This document shows, piece after piece, positions 33,470-42,576 of a stretch of DNA of 64,000 bases. Source of the stretch: Rhizodiscina lignyota (taxonomy: Eukaryota; Ascomycota; Dothideomycetes; Aulographales; Rhizodiscinaceae); contig ML978132.1 of assembly GCA_010015805.1 (NCBI GenBank), positions 62,001 through 126,000 on the forward strand, in the 5' to 3' direction. Made by a program: the position numbers and the translations under genes. The notes beneath the pieces were generated by a model, which searched no databases, had not been told where the DNA came from, and was given only the letters and a program-made list of their open reading frames with translations. Numbering within the stretch: position 1 is the first letter of the stretch; every line of letters begins with the position of its first letter.

Positions 33470-34633
33470 TGAAAGAGGAGATTTTGGGTAGATGGCGTTC
33501 GTCCATAGTTCTTGTTTCCAGAATTTAGCCCGTAGCTCTTACAGTACGCAGGAGCTAGTTTCCGACGAGCGAACAGTCCTCATAGCCACTCTATAAGGTC
33601 GCCTTTCAGCACTTCCAAGAAGCTTCCACATGTTGTTGAGTGCGTATTAAAAGCTATTAGGGAGTAGTAGGCCCGCCTTAAGAAGATTTGCTTCTCGCTG
33701 TGCTAGAAAAGAGACGCTCTTCGTACACTTTTTTGCCATGTAAAACCATCGCGGCAAGCACAGACAGAAATCTGTATCTTGAGTCAATCACTAGCTGGTC
33801 TGAAGCAGAACAAAGAGTCTCGTGATCCGCTACACTAATAGCCTGTCAAAAAGTGAAGTTAGGTGTGGACATCCTCTGGTTAGACATTCCGAGCATCGTA
33901 TTGATGCCGGCGTTGCAGAAACCACAATTGGCAAAATCCTTTTCCAGTAGAAACTCCGATGCTGGTCCAGACTCGTAGGAAAGAGTTGATCTATCAATAT
34001 GTAAATAGCGTTTGTAGACAGCGTATAATAAGAAGGAGCACCAGTAAAGGTATTTTGGGGATGTGGCTCAGACACGGGGCGCACTTCCGGCATTTCTCGT
34101 TTCGTCTTCTCTCTAGTCGGCACTTGAAATAACACTAAGGACACCAAGGTCAAAGAGTCTCTCGATGAGTCTCGGTAGGCTCGCTTAGCAATGCTTTGTC
34201 TACATTATTTTCAGCGCAAGTCGTACGAGTCGAGTGATGTGTTACGTTTCCTTCCCAGACCGAAACAAGGCAAGGGCATGCCATGACGGGAAACATTGCA
34301 GGCAGAGCGGTCTGTGTTTGAATATCAAACTGGCCAGAACCGCTCAAACATGCAGGGGAGATAGTTTTATCCAATAAGGTATGGTACAAATGCTGCTTAC
34401 GCGCTTACTGTTGCATTGCGAGAGTCCGAGGCTGGCCTGCGGCCCGCCGCCTCTCCGCAAAACCCTGGTGTGTGTATCGCACTCCGCCAGACATAACCGA
34501 CTACTTTTCTCTCCACCACTTCCCACACTACCCACTGTGTCTTCATTTTTCTTTCCTTTGGCGATTGACTCGCCCAAACAACCAACTCGCAAATAATTGA
34601 TTTGCACCAACAGCAACTGCGAATACCGCAAGC
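33470..34633. other. Intergenic region with a MITE copy and the HEM1 promoter
   Basis: Holds the MITE copy at 33545-33725 and, closer to HEM1, pyrimidine-rich leader sequence (34495-34560). No gene was seen. Confidence 0.5.
33545..33725 (+). mobile_element. MITE copy A (short, diverged right end)
   Basis: The left end (GGAGCTAGTTTCC, GACGAGCGAAC) and the middle (CACTTCCAAGAAGCTTCCA; ATTAGGGAGTAG) match copies C and D. The right part is shortened and the terminal repeat there is diverged (CGCTCTTCG). TA dinucleotides flank both ends. Confidence 0.75.
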
Positions 34634-36559
34634 ATGGAAGCCCTTCTCCGCCAGTCCAGGGCAATGTGTCCATTTTTGAAGAAGACGTCCCCCGCGACGC
34701 TTCGTAGTCTCTCGACCTCGACGGCTCAGAGCGCCTCGACCGGTGGTAGCACCATGTCCAACCTTCAGGTTGTTGCCCGCCGCTGCCCAGTTATGGGCAA
34801 AGCGCTCGCCGTACAGAGCGCTCGTGCTGGAAACGCCGCCCTTGCCGGAGCGTACGGAACGGCCTTTGTCAGGGCTTATCACGCGAAGGTGAACAGAGCC
34901 AATCTGCACACTAGCAGTGCCAAAGAGGCTCAGGCCGTCGATGTGGGTGTGGGACGTGAGGTTGAAAGTATGTACTATGCTGTGGCATTCGCCACACCCC
35001 GCAGTTGACCGGAGCATTCGTTAACAAGTCGAACAGCCCCATTTCCTAGCAAGTACAAGCCTGCCACGGCCGAACATATCCAGGAGCCTCAATGTATCCC
35101 TCCAGCGGCTCCCAAGCCTGCCAAGTTCGACTACGAAAGGTTTTATGGCAATGAACTTGACAAGAAACACAAGGACAGGTCTTACCGCTACTTCAACAAT
35201 ATCAACCGCCTTGCGAAAGAGTTCCCGCGAGCTCATACGGCCGATAAGGATGAGCGTGTGACAGTGTGGTGCTCCAACGACTACCTTGGCATGGGCCGCA
35301 ATGCACACGTACTGAAGACTATGCACGAGACGCTTGATAATTATGGTGCCGGAGCAGGTGGAACAAGGAACATCAGCGGTCACAATCAGCATGCTGTGGG
35401 ATTGGAGAACACTCTGGCCAAACTGCACTCGAAAGAGGCAGCATTGGTCTTCACCAGCTGCTTTGTCGCCAATGACGCTACCCTCGCGACCTTGGGGAGC
35501 AAACTTCCCAACTGCGTCATTCTCTCCGACAGCCTCAACCACGCCAGCATGATCCAGGGTATCCGCCACTCTGGCACCAAGAAAATGGTGTTCAAACACA
35601 ACGACATGGTTGACCTGGAGAATAAACTCGCAAGTCTGCCGCCTGACCAGCCTAAGATCATCGCGTTCGAGTCTGTGTACAGCATGTGTGGTTCCATCGG
35701 ACCAATTGAACAGATCTGTGACTTGGCTGAGAAGTACGGTGCGGTCACTTTTCTCGATGAAGTCCATGCTGTTGGCATGTATGGACCACACGGTGCAGGC
35801 GTTGCAGAGCATCTCGACTATGAAGCCCATGTCGCTGGCAAGCCCAAAGGCACTGTCATGGACCGCATCGACATCATCACTGGCACATTAGGCAAGGCAT
35901 ATGGCTGTGTTGGTGGCTACATTGCTGGGTCTGCCAAGATGGTCGACACCATCCGTAGTCTTGCGCCAGGTTTCATCTTCACCACCAGTCTTCCACCTGC
36001 GACAATGGCGGGTGCCCAGGCCGCAATTGAGTACCAGCGCGCATACCAGGGCGATAGGAGGCTCCAGCAGCTCCATACTCGTGCAGTTAAAGAGGCTCTC
36101 AATGCTCGAGACATTCCTGTAATTCCGAATCCGAGTCACATCGTCCCAATCCTGGTTGGAGATGCTGAGACCGCGAAGAAGGCGAGTGACATGCTACTGG
36201 ACAACTGGGGAATCTACGTTCAAGCCATTAATTATCCTACTGTTCCAGTTGGACAGGAGAGGCTCAGGATCACGCCAACGCCAGGGCACACGAAGGAGTT
36301 GAGGGACCATTTGGTCGAGGCCATCCAGACTGTCTGGAAGGACCTGGGCATCAAAAAGACCAGCCAGTGGGCTGAACAGGGCGGATTCATTGGAGTTGGA
36401 GTGAAGGACGCGGCGGCTGAGGAGCCGTTGTGGACCGATGAACAGCTCGGTCTTGAGGATGCGGTCAAGGAGATGAAGACTGGGAACGCCTTGGGCGTTT
36501 TGGAGAGTGTGCTGGAGAATGATGCACACAGGGCTGCACCAATCGCTGCGGCTGCTTGA
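34634..36559 (+). CDS. HEM1: 5-aminolevulinate synthase, mitochondrial
   Basis: First enzyme of haem synthesis: condenses glycine and succinyl-CoA with PLP in the mitochondrial matrix. Exon 1 is 34634-34967 and exon 2 is 35037-36559 (618 aa); the intron is GTATGT ... ACAG and joins VGREVE to [10 protein letters not shown]. Catalytic-core blocks: [42 protein letters not shown] and the PLP-lysine segment [14 protein letters not shown]. The N-terminal presequence contains Cys-Pro haem-regulatory motifs (AMCPF and RRCPVM), as expected for import control by haem. The C-terminal extension after about residue 545 is alanine-rich and typical of fungi. Confidence 0.96.
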
Positions 36560-37264
36560 ATATAGGCTCCGTCTACGAGGCCTGCCCGAATGATGTGGAT
36601 ATGAAGATGATATGTGCAGATGGAAATGTGGATCAGATCAGTGATGCAAAGACCGTGCCGATCTTTGCTCAATATACTACGTTCGATCTGACGCTTTGCA
36701 TTTCCAAACTGCTCTGTTCCTCCATTTGCACCCTTTGATGTGGCTGTCACTGAAACAAAACCTTGGACGCTCCGCTATGTGTACGATTTCCAAACGTTCA
36801 CTGAACTCGTGCTGTAGCCACCATGTGCTCGCTGCAAGCCACATTCCGTTGTTGATCAACTCCCCTTGCAACCTATGCCCGCCCGCATACTATTCTGGAA
36901 GTCCAATGCAACAGTCTTAGTTGTCTTTGGCATGCTGGGTCTGGATCTCAGACTCGAAGAGGCATCGATGTCTGCTTAACTCGTGCCCATTACTACCTAA
37001 TATCATAGAATGGATGGGCATAGCTGATATCTTTTCAAGATCACAACCAGCCAAAAAATAAATATATAATAATAAGAGTGGATTCGACTTTGCGTATGTC
37101 TCCCACAGATAAGTTATGCATTTTTATAAGTGCCTCGGGTAGCTGTGATAGAGTGGGTCTACCGACGAGCTGCCCCGCCGTCGAGCACCTATCAAGAGCG
37201 TTGTCTTCGAAAACTAAATCTTTAGTATATATTGAACATGACAATTTCAGAAAGCCAACAAATT
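36560..37264. other. Intergenic, upstream of the tRNA gene
   Basis: 3' region of HEM1 followed by sequence without coding signal. A TATATAT box sits 33-39 bases before the tRNA. Confidence 0.5.
37226..37232 (+). promoter_or_regulatory. TATA-like element upstream of tRNA-Leu
   Basis: TATATAT lies about 35 bases before the first tRNA base, where TFIIIB binds; some fungi use a TATA box there for tRNA genes. Seen in sequence; its use is inferred. Confidence 0.5.
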
Positions 37265-37292
37265 GGTGAGATGGCCGAGTTGGTTATGGCGT

Positions 37293-37345
37293 GTAAGTTT
37301 CCATTACGCACTAAACAATTAGTCCATGTCCTGACAACCATACAG
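37293..37345 (+). other. mRNA-type intron 1 inside the tRNA (53 nt)
   Basis: Begins GTAAGT, contains CCTGAC 15 bases before the end and ends CATACAG. It splits the anticodon stem between positions 27 and 28; its exact removal gives TCAGG, which pairs perfectly with CCTGA. Size and signals equal those of the protein-gene introns in this window. Confidence 0.75.
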
Positions 37346-37355
37346 CAGGTTAAGG

Positions 37356-37374
37356 TTATACCTTAATACGACTC
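37356..37374 (+). other. Canonical tRNA intron (19 nt)
   Basis: Located directly after nucleotide 37 of the anticodon loop, the standard eukaryotic site. The intron segment CCTTAA pairs with the anticodon region TTAAGG, as tRNA splicing endonuclease substrates do. Confidence 0.85.
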
Positions 37375-37399
37375 TCCTGATGGGGTAATCCCGCGTGGG

Positions 37400-37449
37400 G
37401 TATGTTAACTCGTCCAAATTTATAATACATTATTCTAACTAGTGAAAAG
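37400..37449 (+). other. mRNA-type intron 2 inside the tRNA (50 nt)
   Basis: Begins GTATGT, contains TTCTAAC 17 to 11 bases before the end and ends GAAAAG. It splits the T arm exactly between the 5' stem (GTGGG) and the loop (TTCGAAT); removal restores a perfect T stem-loop. Confidence 0.75.
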
Positions 37450-37469
37450 TTCGAATCCCACTCTCATCA

Positions 37470-38268
37470 TCATTCTTTTTTTTGCCCTTTTCTCCGTCTC
37501 TCTCAGACTCATGGCAATCTTTGAGTCTTTTAGCCTTTTGGCTCTATAGCCTCTTGCTCTATATATATATCTCTCTCTGGAGGTGCAATTCGAGACGAAG
37601 ATCATCTTATTTTGCTTCATTTTGATGAAGGTTGTGTGTGTGCCATGAGATAGCCCCCCTGCCCCCCCCCTTCTTTTTTTTTTTTTTTTTTTTTTGGCTC
37701 TGCCGTCTCAACTGATGACCTCCACATAGAACTTCACCACTTTCCTTCAGGTGCTCAATTCAAATCTTTAGTAGACTCGATTCACTAATTGTCAGTAAAC
37801 CAGCAATTATACCAGGACGTTCTCAAAAAGGCGTTCAGTCACTATCAGCATAAGTTAATTCCATCCGGAGAGGATAGATATGATGCTCTCTCACAAAGAC
37901 CTACTTTATAAGAAGCTATGTCGGGAAGCTCGACTAACGGAGTCCACTTCCCCAGTACACACAGTCTTAAGTGACGAAACCCTAAGCCACCGACAGTTCG
38001 TGGTATGATGCAACACCACCAAGGGTGCAACATCATTCTCATATTACAGCCCCGGTGTCAGTGTTCGCATTGATCATGAGTTCACGTTCCTGCACTTCAA
38101 CACCCTGCCCTCTATTTAAATCAGGGCTCATTAAGATTCTCCCACTTTGCAACTTCAAATCCATTCATCAAAGCAGGCAACAAGCACGACAGGTTGCATC
38201 TGCAAGCTTGATCAAAGTCTATACACACAACACCTTCAAGCAATTACCCGCATCACAAACCGAACACG
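37470..38268. other. Intergenic with homopolymer tracts
   Basis: Contains a run of 9 C (37662-37670) and a run of 22 T (37674-37695, one C near the left edge), plus a CT-rich stretch. Further right is the promoter of the repeat protein gene. No gene was seen. Confidence 0.5.
37476..37483 (+). terminator. Pol III terminator (T8)
   Basis: A run of eight Ts six bases after the discriminator base, the usual RNA polymerase III stop signal. Confidence 0.75.
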
Positions 38269-39036
38269 ATGGCCTTTGGCGGCGTTCGTGGCATACCCAC
38301 GGGTCCCAATGGAACTCTGGGGGTCGTCATCAATGGTATGATGATCCCCCTCGAAGTATTTCAAGCCTCCGGGGCGAACCCTTGTAAACACCTCGTCCGC
38401 GAGGATTCATATTGCTTTAAGGGATGCTACGGCCCTGGTCCGGGAGGAATGTTCGCCGATATCCTAGGCAGAGACCCCATGATGGGTAGAGGAAGAGCGG
38501 GTGGTGGCATGATGGCAGGGGCCCAGTTCGTGAACCCTCGAGAACCACGCATGATGGACCCGCGACTGGATATGGGCCATCAAGAAGATCCGACAATAAG
38601 GTTTCTGAACCCTCGAAGCCCGAGATTGTTGGACCACATAGCGAGCATGCACCCGAGAGACCAAGAAATTGCGTGTGCGCGAATGGGTATAAGTCCATGT
38701 CCGTTTGTGGGTGTACCGTTAGGTATGCGCCGTCCAGATCCGACGATGATGGATCAACGAATGGGTATGGGGCCTCGAGACCCGAGAATGATGGATCAGA
38801 GAATGGGTATGGGGCCTCGAGACCCGAGAATGATGGCACAAATGGGCATGCGTCGTCCAGATCCAAGAATGATTACCGAGCAGTACGGCATGGATCCGGA
38901 GGAGCTTGACGAGCTCACGGGTCTGGACCCTCAACCTGTAGATGATCTGGGTCTAGGGATCTATGAAGGCGACGGATTTCCTCCTCGGGGTCGCGGCTTC
39001 AGGCGTCCATTCAATTACCTCGAACGGGGATACTGA
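38269..39036 (+). CDS. Met/Arg/Pro-rich repeat protein, 255 aa
   Basis: Uninterrupted frame from ATG 38269. It starts with MAFGGVRGIPTGPNGTLGVV, has three Cys near residues 39-53, then a chain of repeats of type M-G-x-G-P-R-D-P-R-M-M-D-Q-R, with more diverged versions on both sides (RDPMMGRGR, REPRMMDPR, RRPDPTMM). Two copies (about 38751-38834) are nearly identical at DNA level. The tail is acidic and then RG-rich (PPRGRGFRRPF). There is no signal peptide or membrane segment. I do not recognise the family. Composition suggests a disordered, possibly RNA- or protein-binding protein. Confidence 0.6.
   Translation: MAFGGVRGIPTGPNGTLGVVINGMMIPLEVFQASGANPCKHLVREDSYCFKGCYGPGPGGMFADILGRDPMMGRGRAGGGMMAGAQFVNPREPRMMDPRLDMGHQEDPTIRFLNPRSPRLLDHIASMHPRDQEIACARMGISPCPFVGVPLGMRRPDPTMMDQRMGMGPRDPRMMDQRMGMGPRDPRMMAQMGMRRPDPRMITEQYGMDPEELDELTGLDPQPVDDLGLGIYEGDGFPPRGRGFRRPFNYLERGY
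38751..38834 (+). repeat. 42-bp tandem repeat (two near-identical units)
   Basis: Units begin ATGATGGATCA and contain GGGTATGGGGCCTCGAGACC. They differ only by a few bases, and a partial third unit follows. Confidence 0.75.
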
Positions 39037-39356
39037 TGAGTTCAGCATACGAGCTCGGCGAATTATGCGGAATGCAACTTTGGATGTCCTTTAGCAACAA
39101 TTCGGCGTTGGAAACTTGGAAGAATCAGCATCCAAGACAATAGGGATATTTAATGAGTTGGTTGATGGGTCGTCATATTGTTCAGGTATATCGACGAACG
39201 TTGGTTCTGCTGGGCTTCTTTGAGAGACATGGTTCAAAGGACAAAGAAAATGAGCAAAGAACATACCGAATGCAGAAATTGGACAATGGGAACAAATTTC
39301 ACTTTGATATTTGTCATGTCTAACTTTCAAGCGCCATTGAAATGCGTGTGCCCGAG
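39037..39356. other. Convergent intergenic region
   Basis: 3' ends of the repeat protein and oxygenase genes. Nothing else was seen. Confidence 0.45.
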
Positions 39357-40626
39357 CTAGTCGTAGTACTTGACCTTGATGCCCCCGACTACAGCCTTCT
39401 CTTTGAGACCCCCTTCAACGGCCTTGTCTGAGTTACCCTTGACACGGGCTTTGACCCAGTCACCAGCCTTAATTCCTGCGGCTTTCTCATCGCCCTCTAA
39501 GCCCAAACGCTTCAGTAACGGGCTGTCAAGCGACTTCAATGTAGTATCGCCTGACGGGCGGGCAAAGTACATCAGGCCGAGGCGATCCAGATGTGCCTGG
39601 TCTGGAGGCGGCGCCACGACGCGGTGGATACTGCTCTTAAGGTATCCGTTCGTCCAGAATTGCAGGACATCGGCAATGTTGACCGTGATACTTCCTGGAT
39701 AAGGCTTCACCCACTTCCAGGTTCCATCTCCTGTGCGGATCTGGAGAGCCGCAATCGGCTGACGGAAGAGGAGTGTCTGCGAGTCTTGTCAGAGAGCCTG
39801 CTTTAAATCTCATAACGCCCATGGAATCACATACCAGGCTTCCAAAGTCAGTGTGACCCTTTGAGTAAAGATTCTGGTACTTTTCATTCTCCTCGGCGGT
39901 GCGTGCGCGATATGTAATGTATCGAAGATGGCACTCGCTGACGTCGTCAAACTTATGTGCGTTGAGGAGAGTGTCTTCCGGCACTTCTAAGATGATGGCG
40001 ATGAGACTAAGCAGCTTTGGAATAATGTCCTCTGCAATGTGACGCTGGAATCTTTCAATCTCGGGTCGGTTCTCGTTCACGATATCGACTTGTGATCGCT
40101 CCAGTTCCGGAATGAACTTGAACATGTTGTACATCTCGACATTGTCCCGAAGACCGGGGAATAACTCAATGGTGCCACGAGGACGATAGCCATTGTAGTT
40201 ACCGTGCTCGAGGTCCGCGCGATGCTTCAGTCTGTCCTCGACCGGAAGGTCAAAGACTTGCTTTCCAATGGCAAACTGGCGGTCGACTTCCTCCTGGGAA
40301 AGGCCAAAGTTGGTGATGTAGAAGAAGCCTTCACTATATCAGTTTTATACATCGGTCGTCGGACAGATCCGGACTTACCAACATTGTGGACGGCGTCTCG
40401 AAGCTGATGTGCTAGCTTCTCCTTGCCACCCGGAACGTCAAACTGTGAGAGATCGAGGGTGACAAGGTCGGCCCAATCCACTACTAGCAGTCAGTGACGA
40501 TCTAAAGCGCCACGATATTGTACTCCTGAACTAACATTCATACTTCGACTCGGCGACTTGCTGGTATTTTGGAATGGATTTTGGCGTCGAGGTCGGCACT
40601 CCAGGTGCTCTCTGAACTGCGGTCAT
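39357..40626 (-). CDS. 2-oxoglutarate-Fe(II) oxygenase, isopenicillin N synthase-like
   Basis: Non-haem iron dioxygenase. Exons 40536-40626, 40379-40483, 39835-40328 and 39357-39776 give 369 aa. The N-terminal DIOX_N domain is seen in VTLDLSQFD and GFFYITNFG. Iron ligands: HTDFGSL (His, Asp) at the end of exon 3 and SIHRV in exon 4. The usual R-x-S near the end reads DRLGLMYFARPSGD, so 2-oxoglutarate binding may be altered or use the first Arg. ILEVPEDTLL and FRQPIAALQIRTGDGTWKWV are typical of the family. The substrate cannot be inferred; a metabolite oxidation is likely. The first intron uses donor GTTAGT. Confidence 0.88.
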
Positions 40627-42576
40627 GGTGAAGAATCAGGTGAGAATTGAATGTTAGAATGTCAACTATGGTACAATGGAACAATGAGATCAAAAGTAGA
40701 GTGGATGGAAGTCGCGGAGTAAGATTTGAGATGAACACGGCCCTTTTTTATGATTACCGAGCTTCAGCAATTTGGGTGATTCTTTAGAAGGAGTCTTTCA
40801 TCCCGCCCGCATTTAGTTCTGGAGGCCGATGGTGTAATCGCTCCAAGCCCAGCCGACTATCCGAACGACCACGCTCCTTTCCCCGCAAAGTCTGTGGAAC
40901 ATTGCGGGTGAAGCTAATGATTCTAGTGGTTTTCATGCATATTTAAGGACTACGATTCATGACTTCGGCGACGTTTGAAGCCTTTCGGCGGCACAGCCAG
41001 TCAAGTGGAATCCCTCGGGCTTCTCCAGCGACCGGTTTGCCACAAGGACAGCCAATTGTGTATCGCAACAGCGTGGAAATCTTGTTCCTGCGATCTGTAG
41101 AAATATGGCCGATGGCATAGTGGCCTCGATTGAGAGCTGGATCTCTTGGAGAGGGTTATTGATGGCTGGGTCGACGGAGCCGTAGAGAGCAGCTTCTGGA
41201 CTGTATGACCATGCCCAGACTCTTCGTGTTGGAGTATTCGCAGTTAGGGAGCTCATAGCAGAGTTGACAGGTGTTAGGACGCTGAGAATAACGGGGAGTG
41301 AAGTTGAGACAGGAGGTGATGATGAGCCTCGACGTTTATATAGAAGGGTCAAAGCGCACCTTGTTGCGGTGAGGCGCCTCCTCCCCCGCGCTCGGGGACG
41401 TAATTCTTGAACAGTTCGAGAGCAACGAGGCACTGCTTAAAGTTTGTGATACTGCACGACACGCTCCTTAACGCCATGCTTTAGATATAGGATACCTGGA
41501 GGCTCCTGTCGCTCAGTTTCAATTACGTCTCTCATATTTGAGTTCGAAAAATGAGCAAGACTGCGCATTAGAACAACACCTTTCAACACCAGACTTCCTG
41601 TGCATTAATTTTGATTTCAAACTCACAATCTCTCGTCACCGAGCATAACTCACCGCTAGGTCTCAAAAGATTCACAAAGCGCATATGTTTCTCTCCCTTT
41701 TCTCCACCTCATTCTGCTGCTAGCAGTAGTGGATGCAAATAGCCACATCGTCACCGTGAAAGGACGTGAAATATATATATTTGAAAAGCCCTATCTCGCG
41801 GTTAGCAATATGCGATCAAAGATCTATTAAGATCTGTGTCTTGAAACATATTACAAGACATCTCACGTGCTCTCAAGTCTCGACATGAAAGCGACAGTTA
41901 GAGCTTTTGGTCAAGATTCAAGATTCGCGAGCCACAAATGCCCTTGGCCTGCTCGGCTGCTGGCCGTTCTGTCCAGTCGGAAATTATGCTTCGAGCAAGT
42001 GCAGTGCTCTGCCTTTTGTTTACATTTCAAGAGCCCAGAGAGGTTTGGCAGAACATGTCGCTCCAGAGTCTGCCGAGGATCTGCCGAGAGGCCTTCCAAG
42101 TTCCTCCTCGCCGCGAGCGAACGAGTCGTGCAACGGCGCCCCTTTTCTACAATAATATCGAGAAGTAAATCTCCTAAGGAAGGCTGGGTAGGCAACTCCC
42201 TAACAATCTCGTATGGCAACTTCGCTAACGCGAGGAAGTTTCTTAGAAGTGCTAAGAGCGACTTTGACAGCGTGCCTCCGAAGCTGTGCGCTCGCTGGAA
42301 ACTAGCTCCTTCGTAGTATGGATAGTTATTTGACGGAAGTAGGCTGCTACGCTCTTCTTTCTTGAATAGTGATCAGCTATTATGATCTCACGCTGAGCCG
42401 TTACGAGATGGGTCTTAGTAAAGGCTGTGCAGACCGTGCTGCCCCAGTTCATGGAGGCGCAGTCACGATCCTGGACAGCTGCAGATATCTATAGCGCTTA
42501 TCCTGAAGCTTGCGGAGCTTTGGAACAGTTCGTACCTCAACCGCTCCAGAATCACCGGCCTTTGTGCTGTGTATCC
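40627..42576. other. Long intergenic region with a MITE
   Basis: A leftward frame at 40957-41433 (about 100 residues from an internal Met) has no motif and is not called. Right of 42090 lies MITE copy B. The rest is AT-rich and holds no supported gene. Confidence 0.45.
42093..42315 (-). mobile_element. MITE copy B (inverted orientation)
   Basis: Reverse orientation relative to A, C and D. The right end GCTCGCTGGAAACTAGCTCC TTCG matches the terminal repeat almost exactly; the middle (AAGTTTCTTAGAAGTGCTAA; ACTCCCTAACAATCTCG) matches the reverse complement of the others. The left end is diverged (CGCGAGCGAACG). Confidence 0.75.

Larger units (their letters stand above)
37265..37469 (+). tRNA. 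tRNA-Leu(AAG) interrupted by three insertions
   Basis: A class II tRNA with a long variable arm. Acceptor stem GGTGAGA (37265-37271) pairs with TCTCATC (37462-37468), discriminator A37469. D-arm GCCGAGTTGGTTATGGC (37274-37290). The anticodon stem is TCAGG (T37292 plus 37346-37349) with CCTGA (37376-37380). The loop is TTAAGG...T with anticodon AAG (37352-37354). The T stem GTGGG (37395-37399) pairs with CCCAC (37457-37461) around TTCGAAT (37450-37456). A canonical 19-nt intron (37356-37374) follows position 37, and its CCTTAA can pair with the anticodon-side TTAAGG. Two more insertions, 37293-37345 and 37400-37449, must be removed to form the stems. A box (TGGCCGAGTTGG) and most of the B box (GTTCGAATCC) stay intact in the DNA, and eight Ts follow at 37476. 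Confidence 0.85.

Noticed and set aside
37662-37695. C9 and T22 runs as a possible regulatory element
   Set aside because: Simple homopolymer slippage is sufficient; the runs are too far from the tRNA to be its terminator, which is the T8 at 37476.
40957-41433. Leftward frame of about 158 codons
   Set aside because: No recognised motif, Arg-rich start and no splice support; it could be real but I cannot support it.
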